DNA of 64,000 bases from Globisporangium splendens (taxonomy: Eukaryota > Oomycota > Peronosporomycetes > Pythiales > Pythiaceae), in contig VFIW01000095.1 of NCBI GenBank assembly GCA_006386115.1, forward strand, positions 1-64,000, given 5' to 3'. The position numbers were made by a program, and so were the translations under genes. The notes beneath the pieces were generated by a model that saw only the letters and a program-made list of their open reading frames with translations, was not told the DNA's origin and did no database searches. Below, in pieces: positions 43,842-55,094 of the stretch; positions within the stretch are counted from its first letter, which is position 1; each line of letters starts with the position of its first letter.

Positions 43842-46800
43842 ATGAGCGAACCAACGAATGCCCAGTTGTTGCAGAGTATGCTGGCAGTGTTAAACCAGCA
43901 AGCAGAGATGATCAAAGAATTCCAGCAAGTAAAACGGGAGTCAGAGATAAAATTAGAGGGATGTAAATTACCGGTGTATAGTGGAGCATTACAAGAGTCG
44001 TTTCAGTTATATGAAGAGCAAGTCGGAGACTATTTAAAGGCGAGGAACATTGACAGACAGGATGCTAGCCTACAGCCACGCCTTTTGGCGATGTTGGGAG
44101 GAACCCTGCGGCAAGGAGCTGCCCAGTGGTTCATTGTGAAGAAAACAGAGATTGAGACGGTTGACCAATTCTTCCTAGAACTAGGAAACGAATTTATTCC
44201 CGCCGATCTACAAGAGCGTTTGCGTGACCAGTTGGGTGAGCTATCCCAGGGTCAGAGTCGAGGCCTTGACGGCTACGTCAGTCGTTTTAGGCATGTTATC
44301 ACACAAGTACAAGAGATGAGTGAGCTCGACAAGATCATGTATTTGTGCGAGGATTAGCTCCAGCGATCCGAACAGAGGTGCGCTATCGCCGATGTTCTAC
44401 GTTGTCGGAAGCCATCACTCTAGCGTTGGACTATGACCGTTCGCATCGTCGCTCTGCGGATGGAGGTCGGTCCCACTCAGAACCTTGGTACAGGCGTTTC
44501 GACAATCGCCAATACCGACTGAATGGTGCAAGTCCGATGGAAGTGGACAATGTCCGAGTCATGGGTCGTGAAGAGTGTTTGCGTCAGCGCCTTTGCTTCA
44601 ATTGCAATCGACCTGGACATCGAGCGTCAGAGTGTCGTGCGCCGCGCCAGCAGAGACAAGCGAGCACGCCGCAGACGACGCGCAACTCAAGATATCAGCG
44701 TCCGACACAGCGAGCTCGTCGATCAAGTCCGATGGTTGAGCACAACCTGGCGGCAGTGGATGAAGTGGATTATCCCATTGTGTTTGACAATGCGGAGCTA
44801 AACGCAGTGGGCATTGCGCGTAAGAGCAACCTGTTCGTGGTGAACGGCCGTGTTGATGGTAATGATGTGCGCATTTTAATTGACAGCGGCGCCTCGACCA
44901 ACCTGATCCAGCGTGGGTTGGTGAAGAAAGTGCTGAATACAGCAGTGATCGAAGCGCAAGGATTCGGCGGCAGAAGGACCAAGAAACAAGTGAACGAGGT
45001 GGAAGCATCGTGCCAAGTACAAGACAAGAAGTTTGAGGCAATGCAGTTTACGGAATGGGATCTACCCAACAGCCACGATGTCATCTTCGGTCAGCCATGG
45101 TTCATCAAGCACAACCCGATCATTGATTGGAGAAAGCAGACGTTTGCATTGCCGGAAGACACCTCTGTGCACGAGCGCAGCGGTAGTGAAATCTGCTCCA
45201 AGATCAAGAATGCAGAGTATGAAGAGTTGTTCGCCGTAAAGGTGTCCGCAGTTAACGACATTTCTCCAGTCGTCCCGCCAGAGTTGAAACCTGTCATTGA
45301 TCGGTTCGCGGACTGTTTCCCGGAGTTACTTCCGGATGGCTTACCGCCAGAGCGTGCTGTGAACTTTGAGCTCCAGCCGAAGCCAGACGCAGTGCCAAGC
45401 TCGCGTCCGCCGTTTCGTCTGTCCAAGACAGAGCAAGACGCGTTGGAAGAGTTCGTTCGCGACAATGTGAAGAAGGGATGGATTGAAGTATCGAACTCCC
45501 CATGGATCTCCAATATCTTCGGGGTTCCAAAAAAGGATCCCGCGACGGGTACGGCTGTGAAGTGCGCTGAATGGCTGCGCAGTGGCAACACAAAGGTGCC
45601 GATACGTTGGGTCATCGACTATCGGTATGTCAACAGCCAGACGAAGATCCCCAAGATTCCTCTACCACATATTGAAGAACTCTTTGATCAGATGCTCGGT
45701 GCGACGGTATTCACGGTGATCGACCTCGCGCAAGGTTACCATCAGATGCGCGTGAAGCCTGACAGTCGTCCTTACACGGCTTTTAGGTCGCAAAAGGAAA
45801 CGTACCAACGGTGTGTTGCTCCGATGGGATTAGCGGGTATGCCAGGAGTATGGTCTCGTCTTATGCGAGTACTCTTTGGTAAATTCAAGTTTGTTGTCGT
45901 GTATCTCGACGACATCTGTATCTTCTCCCGCTCGATGAAAGATCATGCGCAACATCTGGCGATGGTCTGTGAAGTCCTCCGTCATGAGAAGTTATACGCT
46001 CGCCTGTCCAAGCGCGAGTTCGGCAAGTCCAGTGTCCATTTCCTCGGTCACACAGTCACGGCTGAAGGGATCCAAGTCGACGCAAAGAAGACAACCGCGA
46101 TCGAGAAGTATCCTACTCCGACGACGCAGAAGACGTTGTTGAGTTTTCTCGGTCTCGCCGGATACTATCGTCGGTTTATTTGCGACTTTGCGCGGATTGC
46201 GTTGCCGCTGCATAGGCTGATCAAGAAGGATGCAAAGTGGACATGGTCATCCGAACATGATCACGCTTTTCGTCCCTTGAAGTTGGCACTGCAACAGGCT
46301 CCGACGTTGCGTTTACCTGACTTTGACCGTCGGTTCACGGTAACAACGGATGCCTCGGGCTACTGCATGGGTGGTGTCTTGTCTCAAAAGATCGACGGGT
46401 TTGACGCTCCCATTGCCTTCTATTCGAAGAAGTTCGGGCAGTATGAGGAAAAATGGCCTGCTCATGAGAAGGAGCTACTTGCAATCAAGATCGCGTTGTC
46501 CAAGTGGCGACACTACCTTCATGGTCGCCAGTTCGATGTGTTTACGGACAATTCAGCATGTCAGTGGATGCTTCATCAACCGAAGGTGACTCCCAAGCTT
46601 GCGCGGATGCTGACATTCTTTTCTCAGTTTGATTTTGTCCTGCACCATGTGAAAGGCAGTACCAATGTGGTTGCTGATGCCTTGTCTCGACCAGGACTGG
46701 AAGAAGACAAGCCATCCAATGAGCTGCCCGTAGTTTCGACTCCCGAAGTGCACGCTTGCGATGATGCGTGTCATGCTTGGTCGCAGTCTATTTCTCGTCT

Positions 46801-48549
46801 TGTGGTATCTGCGGCATTTCTACGCCACTTGCCTGATTCAGATTGCTCCGTCTTCCTCTCCGCTGTGGACTTTCGGGGGAGAGACGCGCCGTGGCAGTAC
46901 GGCAAGAGCAAGTCCACACCGTCGACACACAGTGGGCAAGTGTTCACTTGTCCGAAGCGACGAAGAAATCCTTTCATGCTGGCTATGCCCGCGACCCAAG
47001 TTTTGCCAAGGTGTGGCAGAGTCGCGAAGGGAACGATAAGTTCGAGAAGCGCAATGGTCTTCTGTTTTTGCGAACGAAGCACCCGGTATTGCGATTGTGT
47101 GTCCCAAACTCGGACGAGTTGATCACTGATGTTATTCAAGAGTTCCATGATGCTCCAGTGGCTGCTCATCCAGGGGTTCGTCGAACACAGTTAAAGGCAG
47201 CTCAATGGTACTACTGGCCCACTATGGAAAAGGACATTCATGAGTATGTTGGCAGTTGTCAGACGTGTGCTCGATGGAAATCGAACAATCGGAAGAAGAT
47301 CGGCTTGATGGTGCCAATTCCGACACCTCAAGAGTGCTGGGATGTTGTGTCGATGGATTTCATCACAGGGCTTCCAGTGTCCGAAGGTTTTGATGCCATC
47401 TTTGTCACGGTGGACAAGTTGTCGAAACGTCCGAAGTATCATCCAACACACTCGACAGCTGATGCCGAAGCTACTGCCAAAGTGTTCTTCGAGGCAGTTG
47501 TTCGTCACCACGGTTTGCCGAAAGTCATCATCAGTGACCGCGATCCAAAGTTCACATCGGACTTTTGGAAGTCGCTAACCAAGCTCATGGGTATCAAGCT
47601 GAGCATGACTACATCGCATCGCGCACAAGCAGACGGACAAACTGAACGTCAGAACCTCGTGTTGGAAGATGCGCTGCGATGCATGGTGTCATACCATGGA
47701 GACGATTGGGTGAGCCACCTTGGCGCGATCGAGTTTGCTCATGCAACTCTCGTTAATGAGTCGACCAAGTTCACACCGTTTGAGGTCGACACAGGAAGAA
47801 AAGTGCGCAATCTAATTGCCCAAGAGTTTGGCGTCGAAGACGGAACCATCCAACAAGTAGATGTCGCTGAGTTTGCCAAAAACTTTGCGGAGAAGCGCCA
47901 ACAAGTCATCAAGCTAGCCCAAGAGAATCTCAAGCAAGCTCAAGAGCGCCAGAAGAGGTACTACGACAGGAAGCGTCGCGAGGTAGAATTTGAAGCTGGC
48001 GATCTCGTTATGTTGGATACGAAGAATCTACCTTTGAAGACAGTCGCTCGAAGCACTTCACTCCAAAAGGCAAAGTTGGCAGCGAAGAAGGTGGGACCAT
48101 TCAAGATCGAAACCATGGTGAACAAGAATGTGGTCCGTTTGGTATTGCCTCCAAACATGAAGCGTTTGCATCCAGCGTTCAATGTGGAGTTGCTTAGCCA
48201 CTACGTTGAGAATCCAACCAAGTTTTACACAAGACCAATACCTAAAGCAGCCCCCGTCATCCTCGACGACGAGACTGGTGAGGCTCTGCACGTAGTGGAA
48301 GCCTTACTTCGTCGAAAAACCCACAACCGCCAGATGATGTGGTTGGTCAAGTGGCTCGGGTATCCTGCGCACGAGAGTACGTGGGAATACGAGAAGAACA
48401 TCCGACATGTTTCGCATTGGCATCGAATCCTTCAAGAGTTCGAAGACTCCCAACGCGAAGTCAAGTCTGGGGGGATGTCACGTGTGCCTGACCTCGCACG
48501 CCAGGCACGCGCGCAGGACCGGCATGTGCCTAACGGCGCACGTGCCTAG
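43842..48549 (+). pseudogene. Gag-pol of family B copy 2 (two frameshifts)
   Basis: Gag starts at 43842 (MSEPTNAQLLQ). A lost base at about 44340 (ATGTATTTGTGCG against ATGCATTTTGTGCG) moves to the frame 44345-47122, which carries the zinc knuckle, protease ILIDSGASTN, RT with YLDD, and RNase H (TTDASGYC). A 5-G instead of 6-G run at about 46876 moves to the frame 46843-48549 with the integrase zinc region (HPG ... CQTCARW), the catalytic motifs SMDF, SDRD and DGQTERQN, and the chromodomain (MWLVKWLGYPAHESTWEYE). The pol stop lies inside the 3' LTR. This is the only + strand copy with a complete integrase domain, but the polyprotein is interrupted. Confidence 0.85.
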
Positions 48550-48914
48550 CGTGCGGAGCGTCAAGGCATGTGTAACGTGTGCCTGACCTTGAACTCGAGG
48601 TCAGGCTCTCATGCATATGTAACACTAATATATACAGTTATATGGAACTAGTCAGATAAAAATACAGGTGCAGGCAGGACACCTGGATAGGAAGAAAAGT
48701 CGAATCAGTTGAAGGAAAGGATAGGCATGCATGCAGGGAGGCTTAGACGTAGCGCTAGCGAACTAAGTCCTCCATTCAATTCACTTTCCATTTTGCCATC
48801 AAGTCGCCACCTCCTCCTCCGATCCACTCCACCGTTCTCCGACTTTCGACCAATCAAGTTCCGACTTTCCGACTTTCGACCAATCAGCGTTCAGAAGACC
48901 TCCGACTCGTTACA
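48476..48914 (+). repeat. Shared middle LTR of the family B tandem (439 bp)
   Basis: Preceded by the polypurine tract of copy 2 (CTGGGGGGA) and followed by the primer binding site of copy 3 (TGGTAGCAC), so it serves both units. It ends TCCGACTCGTTACA. Confidence 0.9.
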
Positions 48915-49321
48915 TCTGGTAGCACTTTGTGTCCGGGGGGGAGTGTGGCCGTATCCAAGCGTTCAAGTCGCCGTCGTCGTCCAAGCCAGGCATCTCCGAG
49001 GTTGTAATTCGAGCCGCTTTCTGAACGGGTGTTGCTTTAGTGACATAAATCCCGGAATCATTGTCGGTGCGTTGACCCTTTGGTGTTCTGTGGCAGTAAC
49101 TCCTGTAGTGTTGAGCCAGTCGTGCTTTTGTGCGTAATTCTGTGTTCTGGTCTACCTCGGTTTCTCTAATAGTGACACGGTGTCTCGGGTTCGCCCTAAC
49201 TGTCTGTGTTCTTTAGGGTGTTATTCCGTGGTGTCATCGTCAGGCGTGCCTAGGTGAAGCCCTCATTAGAGGATCAAGACTGTGATTGTGAACTCCCAGA
49301 GTTGATAACCTCCCCAACTCG

Positions 49322-49671
49322 ATGCCCAAGAAGCCGCGCGTCAAGCAGGTCCCGATTCAAGGCAGCTTTACGTACTTAGGCGTGCCAAAACCTGCAGAAG
49401 CTGATAAAGCGCGTCAAGACCTCGTAAACTGTCTGACGAAGGCTTTCCGGATCTGTGAAGTGCTAGAGAAGCACGTGGACAAGTGTCCAGACAAGCTGAA
49501 GAAGAAACGCGCAAAGAAGGCTCTAATCCGGATCGCTCAAGGAATCATCGACGCATCCGACGGTATTGGCGAGTGTTTTCGCCGCGCGCTACGAGACCAC
49601 CGGCATCGAGTACAGCTACTGGGAAGGCCAAGCTGCGTCCAGGTCAAGTTCCTCCGCCTAAGTTCGACTAA
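49322..49671 (+). pseudogene. Leader ORF of family B copy 3 (frameshifted end)
   Basis: The same leader protein for about 91 residues. A single lost base at about 49595 (GCTACGAGACCACC) puts the last 25 codons out of frame, and the frame runs on to 49711. The homologous stop is at 49669-49671. Confidence 0.6.
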
Positions 49672-49700
49672 AAATACGCAATCAAAAAATAAAAGAAACA

Positions 49701-49726
49701 AAAATAAATAAATAAATAAATAAAAG
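49701..49726. repeat. AAAT microsatellite in the leader of family B copy 3
   Basis: Five to six AATA/AAAT units between the leader ORF and gag. Copies 1 and 2 have only short A/T-rich tracts here, so it expanded after duplication. Confidence 0.7.
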
Positions 49727-49858
49727 TATAGCTTCGTATTATACTGGTTTTTAAGATCCCATAAGATAGAATCTCGACTCCCGTCCCTGCCTGCCAAGTC
49801 AAGTGAAACCGGTTACGTAAAATACCAAGTGTGAAGTCAAGTCAAGAAAAGTGCAAAG

Positions 49859-52800
49859 ATGAACGAACCAACGAATGCCCAGTTGTTGCAGAGTATGCTG
49901 GCAGTGCTAAACCAGCAAGCAGAGATGATCAAAGAATTCCAGCAAGTAAAACGGGAGTCAGAGATAAAATTAGAGGGATGTAAATTACCGGTGTATAGTG
50001 GAGCATTACAAGAATCGTTCCAATTGTATAAAGAGCAAGTCGGAGACTATTTAAAGGCGAGGAACATTGACAGACAGGATGCTAGCCTACAGCCACGCCT
50101 TTTGGCGATGTTGGGAGGAACCCTGCGGCAGGGAGCTGCCCAGTGGTTCATTGTGAAGAAGACAGAGATTGAGACGGTTGACCAATTCTTCCTGGAACTA
50201 GGAAACGAATTTGTTCCCGCTGATCTACAAGAGCGCTTGCGCGACCAGTTGGGTGAGCTTTCCCAGGGTCAGTGTCGTGACCTCGACGACTACGTCAGTC
50301 GTTTTAGGCATGTTATCACACAAGTACAAGAGATGAGTGAGCTCGACAAGATCATGCATTTTGTGCGAGGATTAGCTCCAGCGATCCGAACAGAGGTGCG
50401 CTATCGCCGATGTTCTACATTGTCAGAAGCCATCACTCTAGCGTTGGACTATGACCGTTCGCATCGTCGCTCTGCGGATGGAGGTCGGTCCCACTCAGAA
50501 CCTAGGTACAGGCGTTTCGACAATCGCCAATACCGACTGAATGGTGCAAGTCCGATGGAAGTGGACAATGTCCGAGTCTTGGGTCGTGAAGAGTGTTTGC
50601 GTCAGCGCCTTTGCTTCAATTGCAATCGACCTGGACATCGAGCGTCAGAGTGTCGTGCGCCGCGCCAGCAGAGACAAGTGAGAGCACGCCGATGCAACTC
50701 AAGATATCAGCGTCCGACACAGCGAGCTCGTCGATCAAGTCCGATGGTTGAGCACAACCTGGCGACAGTGGATGAAGTGGATTATCCCATTGTGTTTGAC
50801 AATGCGGAGCTAAACGCAGTGGAAATTACACGTAAAAGCAACTTGTTTGTTGTGGACGGTCGCGTAGATGGTAATGATGTGCGCATTTTAATTGACAGCG
50901 GCGCCTCGACCAACCTGATCCAGCGTGGGTTGGTGAAGAAAGTGCTGAATACAGCAGTGATCGAAGCGCAAGGATTCGACGGCAGACGAACCAAGAAGCA
51001 AGTAAATGAGGTAGAAGCATCGTGCCAAGTACAAGACAAGAAGTTTGAGGCAATGCAGTTCACGGAGTGGGATCTACCCAACAGCCACGATGTCATCTTC
51101 GGTCAGCCATGGTTCGTCGAGCACAACCCGATCATTGATTGGAGAATGCAGACGATTCAATTGCCAAAAGACACATCGGTGTGTGAGCGCAGTGGCAGTG
51201 AAATCTGCTCTAAGCTCAAGAATGCAGAGTATGAAGAGTTGTTCGTCGTGAAGGTGTCTGCAGTTGACAATACTTCGCCTGCTGTCCCGCCAGAGTTGAA
51301 ACCTGTCATCGATCGGTTCGCGGACTGCTTCCCAGAGAAATTGCCGGATGGCTTACCGCCAGAGCGTGCTGTGAACTTTGAGCTCCAGCCTAAGCCGGAT
51401 GCAGTGCCAAGTTCGCGTCCGCCGTTTCGTCTGTCCAAGACAGAGCAAGACGCGTTGGAAGAGTTCGTTCGAGACAACGTGAAGAAGGGATGGATTGAGG
51501 TATCGAACTCCCCATGGATCTCCAATATCTTCGGTGTTCCGAAAAAGGATCCTGCGACAGGTATGCCTGTAAAGCGCGCTGAATGGCTGCGCAGTGGTAA
51601 TTCAAAGTTGCCGATTCGATGGGTCATCGACTATCGGTATGTCAACAGCCAGACGAAGATCCCCAAGATTCCTCTACCACATATTGAAGAACTCTTTGAT
51701 CAGATGCTCGGTGCGACGGTATTCACGGTGACCGACCTCGCGCAAGGTTACCATCAGATGCGTGTAAATCCTGACAGTCGTCATTACACGGCTTTTAGGT
51801 CGCAAAAGGAGACGTACCAATGGTGTGTCGCTCCGATGGGATTAGCGGGTATGCCAGGAGTTTGGTCTCGCCTTATGCGAGTACTCTTTGGTAAATTCAA
51901 GTTTGTTGTCGTGTATCTCGATGATATCTGTATCTTCTCCCGCTCGATGAAAGACCACGCGCAACATCTGGCGATGGTCTGTGAAGTCCTCCGTCATGAG
52001 AAATTGTACGCTCGCTTGTCCAAGTGCGAGTTTGGCAAGTCCAGTGTCCAGTTCCTGGGTCATACAGTCACGGCTGAAGGGATCCAAGTCGACGCAAACA
52101 AGACAACCGCGATCGAGAAGTATCCGACTCCGACGACGCAAAAGACGTTGTTGAGTTTTCTGGGTCTTGCCGGATACTATCGTCGGTTTATTTGCGACTT
52201 TGCGCGGATTGCGTTGCCATTTCATCGGCTGATTAAGAAGGATGCAAAGTGGACTTGGTCATCCGAACACGATCACGCCTTTCGTGCATTGAAGTTGGCA
52301 CTGCAACAGGCTCCGACGTTGCGTTTACCTGACTTTGACTGTCGGTTCACGGTAACAACGGATGCCTCGGGTTACTGCATGGGTGGTGTCTTGTCTCAAA
52401 AGATCGACGGGTTTGACGCTCCCATTGCGTTCTATTCGAAGAAGTTCGGGCACTATGAGGAAAAATGGCCTGCTCATGAGAAGGAGCTGCTTGCAATCAA
52501 GATTGCGTTGTCCAAGTGGCGACACTACCTTCATGGTCGTCAGTTCGACGTGTTTACGGACAATTCGGCTTGTCGGTGGATGCTACATCATCCGAAGGTG
52601 ACTCCCAAGCTTGCGCGGATGCTGACGTTCTTCTCCCAGTTTGATTTTGTCCTGCACCACGTGAAAGGCAGTACCAATGTGGTTGCTGATGCCTTGTCTC
52701 GACCAGGACTGGAAGAAGACAAGCCATCTGGTGAATCCATCATGGTCTCGACTCCCGAAGTGCACGCTTGCGATGATGCGTGTCATATTCGGTCGCAGTC

Positions 52801-53914
52801 TATTTCTCGTCTTGTGGTATCTGCGGCGTTTCTACGCCACTTGCCTGATTCAGATTGCTCCGTCTTCCTCTCCGCTGTGGACTTTCGGGGGGAGAGACAC
52901 GCCGTGGCAGTACGGCAAGAGCAAGTCCACACCGTCGACACACAGTGGGCAAGTGTTCACTTGTCCGAAGCGACGAAGAAATCCTTTCACGCTGGCTATG
53001 CGCGCGACCCAAGTTTTTCCAAGGTGTGGCAGAGTCGCGAAGGGAACGATAAGTACGAGAAGCGCAAAGGTCTTCTGTTTTGGCGAACGAAGCACCCGGT
53101 ATTGCGATTGTGTGTCCCAAACTCGGACAAGTTGATCACTGGTGTTATCCAAGAGTTTGGCGTCGAAGACGGAACCATCCAACAAGTAGATGTCGCTGAG
53201 TTTGCCAAAAACTTTGCGGAGAAGCGCCAACAAGTCATCAAGCTTGCCCAAGAGAATCTCAAGCAAGCTCAAGAGCGCCAGAAGAAGTACTACGACAGGA
53301 AGCGTCGCGAGGTAGAATTTGAAGCTGGCGATCTCGTTATGTTGGATACGAAGAATCTACCTTTGAAGACAGTCGCTCGAAGCACTTCACTCCAAAAGGC
53401 AAAGTTGGCAGCGAAGAAGGTTGGACCGTTCAAGATCGAAACCATGGTGAACAAGAATGTGGCCCGTTTGATATTGCCTCCAAACATGAAGCGTTTGCAT
53501 CCAGCTTTCAATGTGGAGTTGCTTAGCCACTACGTTGAGAATCCAACCAAGTTTTACACAAGACCAATACCTAAAGCAGCCCCCGTCATCCTCGACGACA
53601 AGACTGGAGAAGCTCTGCACGTAGTGGAAGCCTTACTTCGCCGAAAAACCCGCAACCGCCAGATGATGTGGTTGGTCAAGTGGCTCGGGTATCCTGCGCA
53701 CGAGAGTACTTGGGAATACGAGAAGAACATCCGACATGTTTCGCATTGGCATCGAATCCTTCAAGAGTTCGAAGACTCCCAACGCGAAGTCAAGTCTGGG
53801 GGATGTCACGTGTGCCTGACCTCGCACGCCAGGCACGCGCGTAGGATCGGCATGTGCCTGACCGCGCACGTGCCTTGCGTGCGGAGCGTCAAGGTACGTG
53901 TAACGTGCGTCTGA
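49859..53914 (+). CDS. Gag-pol of family B copy 3, single ORF lacking the integrase core
   Basis: 1351 codons without interruption, from MNEPTNAQLLQ to a stop 111 bp inside the 3' LTR. Zinc knuckle CFNCNRPGHRASEC near residue 252, protease Asp (LIDSGAS) near 346, RT YLDD near 686, RNase H TTDASGYC near 834. The integrase zinc-binding start and the whole catalytic core are gone: at codon about 1098 the frame jumps from KLITGVIQEF to GVEDGTIQQ. Compared with copy 2 this is a loss of 684 bp (228 codons) between two CAAGAGTT repeats. The chromodomain remains near 1255-1310. The copy could make capsid, protease and RT, but would need integrase from elsewhere. Confidence 0.85.
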   Translation: MNEPTNAQLLQSMLAVLNQQAEMIKEFQQVKRESEIKLEGCKLPVYSGALQESFQLYKEQVGDYLKARNIDRQDASLQPRLLAMLGGTLRQGAAQWFIVKKTEIETVDQFFLELGNEFVPADLQERLRDQLGELSQGQCRDLDDYVSRFRHVITQVQEMSELDKIMHFVRGLAPAIRTEVRYRRCSTLSEAITLALDYDRSHRRSADGGRSHSEPRYRRFDNRQYRLNGASPMEVDNVRVLGREECLRQRLCFNCNRPGHRASECRAPRQQRQVRARRCNSRYQRPTQRARRSSPMVEHNLATVDEVDYPIVFDNAELNAVEITRKSNLFVVDGRVDGNDVRILIDSGASTNLIQRGLVKKVLNTAVIEAQGFDGRRTKKQVNEVEASCQVQDKKFEAMQFTEWDLPNSHDVIFGQPWFVEHNPIIDWRMQTIQLPKDTSVCERSGSEICSKLKNAEYEELFVVKVSAVDNTSPAVPPELKPVIDRFADCFPEKLPDGLPPERAVNFELQPKPDAVPSSRPPFRLSKTEQDALEEFVRDNVKKGWIEVSNSPWISNIFGVPKKDPATGMPVKRAEWLRSGNSKLPIRWVIDYRYVNSQTKIPKIPLPHIEELFDQMLGATVFTVTDLAQGYHQMRVNPDSRHYTAFRSQKETYQWCVAPMGLAGMPGVWSRLMRVLFGKFKFVVVYLDDICIFSRSMKDHAQHLAMVCEVLRHEKLYARLSKCEFGKSSVQFLGHTVTAEGIQVDANKTTAIEKYPTPTTQKTLLSFLGLAGYYRRFICDFARIALPFHRLIKKDAKWTWSSEHDHAFRALKLALQQAPTLRLPDFDCRFTVTTDASGYCMGGVLSQKIDGFDAPIAFYSKKFGHYEEKWPAHEKELLAIKIALSKWRHYLHGRQFDVFTDNSACRWMLHHPKVTPKLARMLTFFSQFDFVLHHVKGSTNVVADALSRPGLEEDKPSGESIMVSTPEVHACDDACHIRSQSISRLVVSAAFLRHLPDSDCSVFLSAVDFRGERHAVAVRQEQVHTVDTQWASVHLSEATKKSFHAGYARDPSFSKVWQSREGNDKYEKRKGLLFWRTKHPVLRLCVPNSDKLITGVIQEFGVEDGTIQQVDVAEFAKNFAEKRQQVIKLAQENLKQAQERQKKYYDRKRREVEFEAGDLVMLDTKNLPLKTVARSTSLQKAKLAAKKVGPFKIETMVNKNVARLILPPNMKRLHPAFNVELLSHYVENPTKFYTRPIPKAAPVILDDKTGEALHVVEALLRRKTRNRQMMWLVKWLGYPAHESTWEYEKNIRHVSHWHRILQEFEDSQREVKSGGCHVCLTSHARHARRIGMCLTAHVPCVRSVKVRVTCV

Positions 53915-54242
53915 CCTCGAGTCCGAGGTCAGGCTCTCCTTTTCATGTAGGTCAAAAGTATACAGTTAGAGGTAACTAGTCAGATAAAAATACAGTTGCA
54001 GGTCGAACACCTGGATAGGAAGAAAAGTCGAATCAGTTGAAGAAAAGGATAGGCATGCATGCAAGGAGGCTCAGATGTAGTGCGAGCGAACTAAGTCCTC
54101 CATTCAATTCACTTTCCAATTTGCCATCAAGTTGCCACCTCCTCCTCCGATCCACTCCACCGTTCTCCGACTTTCGACCAATCAAGTTCCGACTTTCCGA
54201 CTTTCGACCAATCAGCGTTCAGAAGACCTCCGACTCGTTACA
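53804..54242 (+). repeat. Last LTR of the family B tandem (439 bp)
   Basis: The middle part (CTCCTTTTCATGTAGGTCAAAAG) equals the LTRs at 1587 and 36016, while the terminus (TCCGACTCGTTACA) equals those at 42002 and 48476, a mosaic. Confidence 0.9.
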
Positions 54243-54445
54243 GAGAGCATCGCTGGGTGGTTGAGTCGATTGTTGATCATGAAGATCGACCGACTCATCG
54301 TCGAGGAAAGAAGCAGTTGAACCATCAGCGCTTCTACAGAGTTCGGTGGCGTGGATATCCACCGAGCTCGGACACGTGGGAGCCTCGTCAGACATTGGAG
54401 TCTGATGTTCCCGACGTGATCCGCAGCTATGAGAACTGCTTGTAG
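54243..54445 (+). pseudogene. Chromodomain remnant of family A pol (right copy)
   Basis: Open from the LTR junction to TAG at 54445. Reads HRWVVESIVDHEDRP ... RFYRVRWRGYPPSSDTWEP ... SYENCL, one or two residues longer than the left copy (HR inserted before GKK). Everything before the chromodomain is lost. Confidence 0.75.
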
Positions 54446-54887
54446 CGTCGCCAGGGGCGACACTACGACGACCAGAGCTAGGATTCGCTCTGTCGTCAGC
54501 GGGAGTTCTTCTTTGGGCACGAGCATTGCCACGACGAAGAAGACGCTCCATTTTGTTCTCATTCTCAAGACGAACAAATGTTCGCCATGAGTCTCTCTGG
54601 GCTGCGATGTGTTGGTTCGGATCATCGCGATCGTTGATCCGACGCCAACTGAAGAACCGCTCCTTGTAGAACTCGAGCTCCCCCTTCTTCTTCAGAATGG
54701 GAGAGATGTCGAAGAGTTCTGGAGCTGCCTGCTGTCGCTTGGACGACGGACGTTCTTCTCGGTTCACTTGGTCACTTGGTCGCTTCATTGCCAATTGCAA
54801 AGTGAACTGCTCCGAAAGGTCTGCAAAAGTACGCAAGGTACTTGTGACTTTAAGGAGGGGATGATGTAATGGGCCATAACCAGCCAT
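54243..54887 (-). pseudogene. Antisense ORF of family A (right copy, cut by family B LTR)
   Basis: Starts at ATG 54887, the same position inside the LTR as in the left copy (20 bp in from the LTR start), and is open to the junction with the family B LTR. MAGYGPLHHPLLKV, AMKRPSDQVNREERP, FFSWRRINDRDDPNQ and SWRTFVRLENENKMERLLRR align with the left copy; the two indels are single codons. The C-terminal part is missing. The protein-level conservation is the main support for the gene. Confidence 0.55.
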
Positions 54888-55094
54888 TACATGAAGGTGG
54901 ATCTGTCCCCAGATCTAGTGTGGCACACACCACCTTCAGCGTGCATTGTGGAGACACAAGTAACAAAGGGATTACGGTAATACAGTCCCCACATGCACGT
55001 GTGACGTCAATCAACAATATCACGAGTGTTCTCTGTACTAATCAGTGCAGAATGTTGTTCTCATGTACTAATCAGTACTGAGCGATGACATCCA
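54865..55094 (+). repeat. Truncated family A LTR (first 230 bp)
   Basis: Starts TGTAATGGGCCATAACCAGCCATTACA; similarity to the left LTR ends at TGACATCCA (55086-55094), where the LINE X fragment begins. Confidence 0.85.

Larger units (their letters stand above)
42483..54242 (+). mobile_element. Ty3/gypsy family B, copies 2 and 3 in an LTR-sharing tandem
   Basis: Order: LTR 42483-42921, internal region, LTR 48476-48914, internal region, LTR 53804-54242. The middle LTR is at once the 3' LTR of copy 2 and the 5' LTR of copy 3. The left flank (CTCAT) and right flank (GAGAG) do not match. The right end is joined to family A chromodomain DNA. Confidence 0.9.
54243..55094 (+). mobile_element. Ty3/gypsy family A, 3' fragment (right copy)
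   Basis: It begins within the chromodomain coding region, directly at the end of the family B LTR, and continues through the PPT (AAGGAGGGG) to a truncated LTR, which stops at 55094 where LINE X sequence takes over. Family B therefore sits inside family A here, the reverse of the situation at the left edge. Confidence 0.85.
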
